Assembly: GCA_033964015.1 (NCBI GenBank)
Contig: CM066925.1
Span: 12,260,204 to 12,324,203 of the forward strand
Source of the DNA: Scolanthus callimorphus
Taxonomy: Eukaryota; Cnidaria; Anthozoa; Actiniaria; Edwardsiidae
Length of the DNA: 64,000 bases
Direction of reading: 5' to 3'
In this document: positions 56,474 through 64,000 of the stretch, in pieces
How the letters are laid out: the number at the start of each line of letters is the position of its first letter
Position numbering within the stretch: position 1 is the stretch's first letter
The notes under the pieces: model-generated
Told to the model about the DNA's origin: nothing
Seen by the model: only the letters and a program-made list of their open reading frames with translations
Database searches by the model: none
Made by a program: the position numbers and the translations under genes

Positions 56474-59151
56474 CTGTAAAAAAGGAGAAAAAATCAATCA
56501 ATCAATCAGAGAACATTTCTACATGTAAGTGTCTTTGCCCTGTGGGTTAAGGATGGGGGATTGTTTAGATGTTATCTTTTAGGGTGATAAAATTTGGTTT
56601 GTTAGACAGACAGACAGACTTTATTTATACATGGACAAAACACTCAGTATACATGTAATTATATATAAAAATTGGCACATCCTTGGTATCTTTTAGGGGG
56701 TAAATTTGTTTTTCCCGACAAACTATCCTACCACTTAAATATGGGAATGGGCAGATTTAGAGGGCCCCCCTCAAGGTTGCCTTGGGAATTTCCTCTCTGT
56801 GTTAACACCAAGTCCTTATTTTATCAAGACCTTTCAAAAAATGCTACAAACAAGGAAATTGGTTTTGTCGATACTCTAAAAGCTGTTTCCACTTAGTGTC
56901 AAAATTACTTGATTGTTTGGCAGATTTCCTCTGTGTGCTGAGCCTCTATTTTCACAATATAGCTGAAGAATATTTTATTTTTTACAGGAATTAAATTTCA
57001 TGATAATCGGGACTTACATTGAAGTCTTTTATTGTACAGTAAACTAACAAATCAACCTTAAAATTAAGAGACCAGTACATTTTTTACTTTGAAAATACTG
57101 GTAATAACCATATCATGAACATGTTTATAATGTGTGGTTCCAGAAAATATCCATTACCCCCCCCCCCCCCCCCCCCCATGGAAGGGTGTTGAAAAGTGCC
57201 CCTCCCACCCCTCTGGAATTTCCAAAGGAAAATACAGTATTTGTATGGAAGAGATCAGGTAAATTGACTCTCCCACCCCTCTGGAATTTCCAATCCCTTC
57301 CGTGAGGGGGGGGGATTGATATTTTCTGTAACCACACAATTCAGAAGACGAAATACCCAAGGGTATAAAATCTTATGTCTTACTGAAAATTAGCAACAAG
57401 AACCTTGGTAAAAAATTGTAGGTATTTTATAATAACTATTTTAATTACAGTTTTGGATAATAATTTTGCTGACCAGTCAGGGTTTTTATATGATGGGAGC
57501 AGACCCCCTTGTGTATGAGGCGAAAGGGGAAAACCAACATATCATACATTCCACTCAATGATGTTAATTTAAGTGGGACAACCATAAAGCATCCAAGAGC
57601 AATTCTCTTCTGTCAACAGCAATAGTTTAGCATGGTAAATATTCCATAGCTCCAGGCTTAACTTTCAAAATACAGGGAAATTGATGTTTCAAATGGTATA
57701 TGGATTTCATCAATCTGAAAATAATACTGATTTAGCAAATGATATTTTATCAAATCTAAGGATATTGAAATCCTATCAGGAGAGATTATAAAAGCAAAAC
57801 AAAGAGAGAGGTGATAAGATCGATATTGGGACTACAGTTGCTCATAGAGATACTTAAACTGAGAAAAAAAATCACGTATAGTTTTGCACTCGAAAACGCT
57901 CTTTTGTTTTCTAGATTCTGAGGTTTTGTGGGAGACTCACTTAGAAGACTCGCAGATAAAACTCCACCTCAATCCGGAATTTAAGAAGAATGTTCTGACA
58001 TTATAATAAAGTCTGACATTCATTGTAAACAATAGAAAATTGTCAAGAAACTGGAGAAATACAAACTAATTACCCAAACTCTGGGACTTAACCTTTGGGA
58101 TAATGTCCCTGGGATAACTCAGGGTGGAAGTAAATTTATTATCCACGCATTGTGAGAATCACATGCTCAGCTTTATGTTGCGTATGCCACCCAAGTTTTA
58201 TTTAGATTTCCAACTCAAATATTTTGCTTTTGAGCTTTATCAATGGTGCCTAATTAAATAAAAGAAATTGCAAAGAATAATGCCTCAAAAGGCAGCCAAG
58301 ACGGAATTAAAATTCCGATACAATAAGCACAGTTTTAGGTTTCTGTGATCAAATTCGCCTCTTCGCGGGACACCTCGTGTGTTTTATATAACTTAGCAGT
58401 TGAAATACAAACTCCGGACTCTTCTAAAAGGTAAACAAGAAAGCTACGAGCCTGAAACGTACGAAAAATGTTCGAACGAATTGAATCGAACACACGCCTT
58501 GGGTTCGCCTCTCTTTAGACATGTATAACGACATTTAACCACAATAAACACGCTAAAATATCTATGCCTTATCGAATAACTTATTCACAGCACAGATTGA
58601 AATTCCAGGATCGCATTCGGAAAATTTCAAAGAATCAGTTTACTTTGGGTTTGAGGTTTAATAAACTTGACTTGTACTTGAAACATAGCGTACGCAGAGT
58701 TTTTAATTAATTTCCAGCCCTCTTATGCTTGAAATTTGTGACTATAAAACTGGAGCTTCTAGGGCTCATAAAGATTTTATTTATTGCGGAAATAAGTAAT
58801 TAAACAAGTTAGAGTATGAGTAAAGTTAATCGCTCGTCGATATCGTCCTGTGAACAACTCTTTCGCGAGAAACTCTGCTAGCCAGAAGTAAACAGCAACA
58901 ACAAATCTTTTTTAAAGACAAAACTCCTTTCTAAACTGATGCAAAAATTCTGTACAAACACCGCTAAGATATTATCAGGTTATAGCAATTATATCTAGTA
59001 CAGAACTGATGATTTTCATAACAGAACTGCGGCATCTTTCGGGTCCTTTAGGCAGCGTTGACTGAGCCATGACATTTTGACACGACAGATCTCATCCATT
59101 TTGAAAGCAATGCAAGATCAGAGCTCGGAGACCTTTAGAAGAATGCCATAC
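56474..59151. other. intron 1 (2.7 kb)
   Basis: Includes (ACAG)n plus ctttatttatacatggac at 56605-56645, which looks like a reversed LINE tail, and the MITE at 57131. The 57340-59150 part has no recognised element or exon. Confidence 0.6.
57131..57338. mobile_element. MITE, TGTGTGGTTCCAGAAAATAT ends, in intron 1
   Basis: tgtgtggttccagaaaatat + ccat is inverted as attgatattttctgtaacca + caca. Poly-C and poly-G runs sit just inside the two ends. The centre matches the interrupted copy at 52587-56141. Confidence 0.85.
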
Positions 59152-59256
59152 CTTAGCTATTTTAAGAGGAGCTCTGAAATCCTTTCCTCCCTGTAGCCGA
59201 AAGCCCCAAGGGCCCCCTCCTACTAACGAGACTTGAAATCCTTCGATGGACGCCAT
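59152..59256 (-). CDS. exon 1: start codon and first half of PDZ
   Basis: ATG at 59256 (context gtaATGG). Encodes MASIEGFQVSLVGGGPWGFR, then LQGGKDFRAPLKIAK, ending before gtatgg. The GPWGFRLQGGKDF block is the carboxylate-binding region unique to ALP/Enigma/ZASP PDZ domains, which normally begin within a few residues of the initiator Met. This supports the start choice. Confidence 0.96.
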
Positions 59257-59320
59257 TACACAAACATACCCACAATGCCTTGCGAGCTGGCACCGCGGCG
59301 ATCTTTTTCTAATTCGTTTA

Positions 59321-59330
59321 CCATATAAGG
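59321..59330 (-). promoter_or_regulatory. CArG box (SRF-binding site)
   Basis: ccatataagg (CCTTATATGG on the gene strand) is a perfect CC(A/T)6GG site, 65 bp upstream of the ATG. SRF drives many actin-cytoskeleton and muscle genes in animals. Function here is inferred from sequence and position. Confidence 0.7.
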
Positions 59331-59489
59331 AAAGAGGGGGTCAAGCCCGCGAGAGCGGCAAATTTAAAATGTTTGGCCAGTTGACAGATTTTCACATGTG
59401 ACCGCTGTTTTTGATAAAATTAATATTCAGGGCGGCGACTCAGAGGGCATCCTGATATTGCCAGATCACCGCATATTGGTTATCACACT

Positions 59490-60560
59490 AAAAAAGGCAT
59501 TCCTTAACAGCCTTGCTCTTCGCCTTTCGCCGCATCTGCTCTACTAATGATACCTATATTAAACGGTCTAATGAACTTATTACTTTTTTACAAAATCGTG
59601 GTTATAAACGTGACTTTATTGAGCAGCAAATATCACGTGTTAACACTATCTCTCGTACTGATGCCCTCAAACCTAAAGACAGAAATAACACTTCTCATCG
59701 CACACCTTTTGTTGTCACCTATAACCCTGCCCTCCCTAATATATCTCACATATTACACAAATATTTCAGAATTCTTCAGACCTCTAACCGTTGTAAAAAC
59801 GCTTTTCCAAGCCCACCTATCGTGGCGTTTAGACGTAGCCCTAACCTCCGCGACCTTTTAGTTAAAGCGCAGTTAAAAAGCCCTAATGTAATTAACCAAA
59901 CTTCATGCTCGTACCGTTGTGGTGATAACTGTTACACTTGTAATTATATTGCTGATGGACTAACACATTACACTTTTTCGTCAACTAATGAAACACGTAG
60001 GATAACTTCTAAAATCACATGCAAAACTTCTAATGTTATATACATGATTCACTGCAAGCGCTGTAAACTTCAATACATAGGTGAAACCAAACGACAATTA
60101 CGGGAACGTTTCAATGAGCACAGACGCACACTTGACTCTGACAGCCAATCTACACCCACTACCGCCGCTCTCCATTTTCATAACACCCCTAACCATACAT
60201 CCACAGACATGCTACTTATCCCTTTAGAACGACTGACTAACAAAAGAGATTCTGTTAGGAAAGCTAGGGAGGCTTTTTTTTATCAACAGAGGTCAAACTT
60301 TATCCCCCAAAGGTCTCAATACTAGAGACGAAAATTTTAACAATTTCAGCTGTTAGATCTTTATGTATCTATGTATCTTTTTGTGTCTTCCTGTTACGTT
60401 TTATCACGTGACACTCCACTTGTATGTATCTATTTCACGTTTGAATTTTGACGGTTATTTTATTTATAGTAGTTACCAATGTAAATATTCACCATTACCT
60501 GAAGAAGGTCGGTACTGGCTGACCGAAATATCGTGTAAATGAAAATTATAAGCTGTTAAT
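59490..60560 (+). pseudogene. Penelope-like element, 3' part with GIY-YIG endonuclease
   Basis: The 270-codon frame 59513-60325 holds the linker after the RT (FLQNRGYKRDFIEQQISRV), a Cys-rich CxYRCGDNCYTCNY knuckle, and the endonuclease core NVIYMIHCKRCKLQYIGETK + RQLRERFNEHRR. The RT is missing, so the copy is 5'-truncated. The 3' flank has ctgaagaaggtcggtactgg + ctgaccgaaatatc, typical of these elements. It stops about 235 bp from the ATG of the divergent PDZ-SoHo-SH3 gene. Confidence 0.9.
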
Positions 60561-60822
60561 CAACCATTTAAGCTTTTATTCTTTACCACTTTGCTAACTG
60601 CGTCAGGTCTCAGGACTCTCGCTATCACCGGCAACTCAAGTTTGAGTTTTTTTATTTTTCCATTTGTAAGCAACGTAAATATTATCAGCACACTTACTTT
60701 GCGTGCACGTCCATCCCAGCCGAGCAATCGAGCATAGTAGTCATTGTACAGTTGTTGTTAAGAAGGATGCGAGCGCGACTGTGCCAGCACTTTTGCATTC
60801 GGGGACTAATCATGCCCCTCCC

Positions 60823-61040
60823 CATTCTCGTACCCAGAGCTCCCCTGCTCGTCACTTCGCAGGGGAGGCTCTGGTGGCGGCCATTTGAGGGCCTTCGCTG
60901 ATTGGCTGATTTTGAACGTTCGAGCATGCGCTGAAAGGTCTTTCTCCCTGCGGCACTGTATTCTCGCGCATGCGTCAGTGGCTGTCATCAGAGCCTCCCC
61001 CGCGAGGTAACGAGCTGGGGGAGCTCTGGGTTCGAGAATG
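60823..61040. mobile_element. MITE family A with 9-bp TSD
   Basis: cattctcgtacccagagctc to gagctctgggttcgagaatg, flanked by gcccctccc on both sides. Confidence 0.92.
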
Positions 61041-61391
61041 GCCCCTCCCCCTCCCATTCGGTCGTACGTCTGTCATTTGAGAATAGACGCATATCATCCT
61101 CATTATATCAAACTATTTGCAAACATTCTTAAAACAAATCCTTGATCTTTATTAAGAATTCCCAATAAAGTGCCAAACGAATAAATCACAATAACAATAT
61201 AAAGATAATTGACCGTTTCACGATGTTGCGAGAGCAATACCCTGGAGCCGTCTTTCAAAACAGAGAGCATTGTTCTTATCCATTTATGTTGCGTGAAATC
61301 GTGAAAACTGTCAGTTCGATTCAAGCTTAATGAGTTCACGGTGCAAACTAAGGAGTCTTGTTTTTCAGGGAGACATTTACTGCAACAAACA
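61041..61391. other. intergenic, nothing identified
   Basis: Short AT-rich stretch between two MITEs without a supported exon. Confidence 0.35.
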
Positions 61392-61569
61392 TGGAGAATT
61401 TCTGCAGAAACCCATCCATGGGAAAAGCCGCATTTCGCAAAAGCACACGCATGGGAAGTGCTCGGAATTCACATGGATAGCCATGGGAAATTCGAGCACT
61501 TCCCATTCTTGGGAAGTCAAGGGAAGTTCAGCTTTTCCCATGGATGGGTATCTGTAGAAATTCCCTGTG
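61392..61569. mobile_element. MITE family GGGAATTTCTGCAGAAACCC, copy 2
   Basis: ggagaatttctgcagaaacc + catccatgggaaaagc is inverted as gcttttcccatggatgggta + gaaattccctgtga. Central tcgagcacttccca and tgggaagtgctcgga also pair. Same family as 9924-10101. Confidence 0.88.
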
Positions 61570-61739
61570 AAGACGACGGTTTTCATGGAAACCAGACGTA
61601 ACTAATTGTATAACAACATGATGTACATCAGTGTTAAATACCGCCTGTGAACTACGTAATAAAACGCGCGCCTTTGTCTTCGCTTCGATACTTGCGCTTC
61701 ACAACGAACTTGACAGCAGGGAACCCATTCTGGTAGATC

Positions 61740-61882
61740 CTTCATATAAGGTACACTATAAGGTTAACCAGACCCCATAGGTTATATACAGTGTTTGTAT
61801 GCTATTCATGTCTGACCCACATTCGTGTAATTCAGCGCGTTTGCTGCAAATATTGTTGAATAAACCTATCCTATCCTATAGT
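61740..61882 (+). repeat. non-LTR retroelement 3' tail
   Basis: The stretch ending tgctgcaaatattgttgaat + aaacctatcctatcctat has a (CCTAT)n terminus like CR1/L2-type LINE tails. No ORF remains. Confidence 0.5.
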
Positions 61883-61974
61883 GTCATCAGTATAAATATC
61901 TCCAATGTCTTATAGAACGAGGATAAACAGAAGGACACTACCATATAGTACCATATATGAAGCATCTAGACCCA

Positions 61975-62113
61975 TTCTCGTATAAAGTGTTTCCCGTCTC
62001 GTCACTTCGCGGGGAGGATCTGGTGAGAGCCATTGGCAATCGGGAGGACGGAACTTTCTGCGCATGTCCCAGCGTTTAATGCGCTGCGTCCTGGTGCCTT
62101 CTGATTGGCTGGT
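61975..62113. mobile_element. diverged MITE family A fragment
   Basis: cattctcgtataaagtgttt, gtcacttcgcggggaggatc, tttctgcgcatgtcccagcg and tctgattggctggtt follow the family order with changes; the right end is lost. Confidence 0.6.
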
Positions 62114-62206
62114 TACACCGCCGCCCGGTCTCGCAACCTACAGTAGGCCCTTACCACCGAATGGTTTCCCTGTCTGCTAACCCTAGGGGGGTATTTCTAT
62201 AATATA

Positions 62207-62260
62207 TAGATTTAGCCACTGGCTAAAAGCGGAGCTCCCGGTTATAAAATTTTCTGTGCG
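62207..62260. repeat. dispersed repeat copy (as at 31235)
   Basis: agatttagccactggctaaa + agcggagctcccggtta matches 31235-31280; the sequences differ beyond that point. Confidence 0.6.
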
Positions 62261-62398
62261 AATGAAAGGGATCCCCATGTGTACATGGTTTATACTTATA
62301 GGCTTTTTAAGAAAAAAATGTCTCTTGATATGTGTACAACAGTGTTTTCTTCGGTATGTTGCTCTCCAAATGGAATGATTCAAAAGTGCAATAAAGAG

Positions 62399-62652
62399 AA
62401 TATTTTTTCAAGCATAGATGGCGTCGTCGATGACGTCATATCACCTGACCACTTCATTTTGCTCATCTGGTGACCTAGACTACACTACAAAAGTTTGGTT
62501 GTTTTAGAGTCTTCCCTTCACACGATATTAATTTTTCAAGCATAGATGACGTAATCGATGACGGCACATCACGTGACCACTTCATTTCGCTGATCTGATG
62601 ATCTAGACTACACTACCAAAGTTTGGTTGTTTTAGAGTCTTCCCTTCACGAG

Positions 62653-62655
<3 letters not shown>
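62399..62655. repeat. 128-bp satellite, left part
   Basis: Two monomers with landmarks gctcatct at 62461 and gctgatct at 62589 (128 bp apart). More diverged than the right part: tggcgtcgtcgatgacgtca replaces the double CRE. Confidence 0.9.
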
Positions 62656-62687
<32 letters not shown>

Positions 62688-63405
62688 CGGTTTATTAACA
62701 CCTCTTGTAAGATATACTTAAATTACAGGTGTGGTCAGCAATAGGGAGAACAGGAATACAATAAGGAGAACAGCAAGCTAACAATTATTATATACACTTA
62801 ACAGTTACAAAGTTCTTAAAGCGGTCTGTTCTGACAGTTCTGTGATAGTGCGGAGCTTGGGTGCGAAGGGAGTACTGATGTTGAGGTATTATAAGAGGGC
62901 CATATATTAACTTAAAGAGTGGGTTTCCTGGTGAGATCCTGCTTATAAACCGTTGGCAAGCAGCCACTCTACGTGACGCTAGAGTTTGGATGCCAGCCAT
63001 CTGCAAAGCGTCGTCGTAGGTGGAATTTGGAAAAATAATGGAAAGTGCGCGCTTCTGGACTGACTCCATTCGACTAGATAGATATGATGGTAAGTTGGCA
63101 AATGCGGCCGAGGCATATTCTAGCGTAGAGCGGATTAACGAGCGATACACATCGACCATATCGGTCTGGGGAACGCGGCACTTCACAAGCTGCCTTAGAG
63201 CGTACAAGCGGCGGTTAGCTTTCTTGATTACATAGTCCGTATGGGCAGCCCAAGACAGGTCTTCGGATATGTAAACGCCCAACAGCTTGAAGGACGCGAC
63301 CTGTTCGATGCCCGAACCGCCGATGACTATGGGCTGCCTCATACAGCTATTGTAATGCAAAAAATCCACCTCCATTACTTTACACTTGACAGGGTTAAGC
63401 GCCAT
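62656..63405 (-). pseudogene. 5'-truncated LINE (RT C-terminus)
   Basis: Minus frame 63405-62788 begins LNPVKCKVMEVDFLHYNSCM, then FKLLGVYISEDLSWAAHTDY, LYALRQLVKCRV, YRSLIRSTLEYASAAF and VQKRALSIIFP. These are the RT thumb and C-terminal motifs of CR1/Jockey-like non-LTR elements. It is followed by a short 3' UTR and an (ATT)n tail (plus strand (AAT)n at 62656-62690). The 5' break is inside the RT. It interrupts the satellite. Confidence 0.9.
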
Positions 63406-64000
63406 TCATTTCGCTCATCTGGTGACCTAGACTACACTACTAAAGTTTGGTTGTTTTAGAGTCTTCCCTTCACGAGATATTAATTTTTCAAGCCTAGATG
63501 ACGTCATCGATGACGTCACATCACGTGACCACTTCATTTCGCTCATCTGGTGACCTAGATATTAATATTTCAAGCCTAGATGACGTCATCGATGACGTTA
63601 CATCACGTGACCACTTCATTTCGCTCATCTGGTGACCTAGACTACACTACCCAAGTTTGGTTGTTTTAGAGTCTTCCCTTCACGAGATATTAATTTTTCA
63701 AGCCTAGATGACGTCATCGATGACGTCACATCACGTGACCACTTCATTTCGCTCATATGGTGACCTAGACTACACTACCCAAGTTTGGTTGTTTTTGAGT
63801 CTTCCCTTCACGAGATATTAATTTTTCAAGCATAGATGACGTCATCGATGACGTCACATCACGTGACCACTTCATTTCGCTCATCTGGTGACCTAGACTA
63901 CACTACTAAAGTTTGGTTGTTTTAGAGTCTTCCCTTCACGAGATATTAATTTTTCAAGCCTAGATGACGTCATCGATGACGTCACATCACGTGACCACTT
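63406..64000. repeat. 128-bp satellite, right part (runs off window)
   Basis: Landmark tcgctcatct at 63411, 63539, 63621, 63749 and 63877: spacing 128, 82, 128, 128. The 82-bp unit lacks 46 bp. Monomers contain gatgacgtcatcgatgacgt + cacatcacgtgacc. Low divergence indicates recent amplification. Confidence 0.95.

Larger units (their letters stand above)
32599..59256 (-). other. gene: PDZ + SoHo + three-SH3 cytoskeletal scaffold, 20 exons
   Basis: The 20 exons listed separately give 2748 coding nt, 915 residues plus TGA. All introns are GT-AG and all phases agree. Order: PDZ of ALP/Enigma type (1-86), ZM-like motif (~165-180), proline-rich segment (~275), SoHo-like WYKEMF (~309), disordered 323-509, charged helix (510-605), SH3-1 (~611-662), SH3-2 (~686-738), linker, SH3-3 (~858-913). 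Known SORBS proteins use SoHo to bind flotillin and their SH3s to bind vinculin, Cbl and other proline-rich partners at focal adhesions and Z-discs. PDZ-LIM proteins use the PDZ to bind alpha-actinin. A membrane/actin anchoring scaffold is inferred. There is no LIM domain. SORBS1/2/3 have no PDZ to my knowledge, hence no gene symbol. Confidence 0.9.

Overview
The window is eukaryotic and almost certainly cnidarian, most likely an anthozoan such as a stony coral. Protein-coding DNA occurs only as short exons with GT-AG junctions. The recognisable proteins fit cnidarians: a short-chain collagen C4-like protein, a PAN/apple plus D8C (uromodulin-type) secreted protein, and a PDZ/SoHo/SH3 cytoskeletal scaffold. 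The rest is a dense mosaic of non-autonomous DNA transposons, Penelope-like and LINE fragments, minisatellites and a satellite array. The genus cannot be fixed from sequence alone.

Layout. 1-446, minus: last visible exons of a short-chain collagen C4-like gene that runs off the left edge. 447-4145: clustered inverted-repeat elements, one with an internal 29-bp minisatellite. 4146-4303, minus: first exon of a small secreted peptide gene. 7267-10454, minus: three phase-compatible exons of a secreted PAN + D8C protein. 10455-32147: a repeat-dominated intergenic region. It holds a 2-kb inverted-repeat element, a three-block 31/32-bp minisatellite at 17.9-20.3 kb, a 650-bp palindrome at 24.5-25.2 kb and many MITEs. 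One possible first exon lies at 27985-28089. 32599-59256, minus: a complete 20-exon gene. 59.5-64 kb: a Penelope-like GIY-YIG fragment, more MITEs, and a 128-bp satellite interrupted by a truncated LINE.

The main result is the 20-exon gene, reconstructed by hand. Every intron is GT-AG, all 19 junction phases agree, and the coding length is 2748 nt (915 residues plus stop). It encodes an N-terminal ALP/Enigma-type PDZ domain, a weak ZM-like motif, a proline-rich stretch, a SoHo-like WYKEMF motif, a charged helical segment and three SH3 domains of the SORBS (CAP/ponsin-vinexin) type. It therefore joins the PDZ head of Z-disc/stress-fibre PDZ-LIM proteins to a SORBS body. A perfect CArg box (SRF site) lies 65 bp upstream of the ATG, as expected for an actin-cytoskeleton or muscle gene. 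Its introns hold most of the repeats in the right half of the window, including transposons nested several levels deep.

Other repeated themes: (i) several elements with unrelated interiors share termini like GGCCCGTTCACAC and 3-bp TAA/TTA target duplications (PIF/Harbinger-like); (ii) a 220-bp MITE family with 9-10-bp duplications (Mutator-like) is present in at least six copies; (iii) the satellite at the right edge carries two CRE palindromes and an E-box in most monomers.
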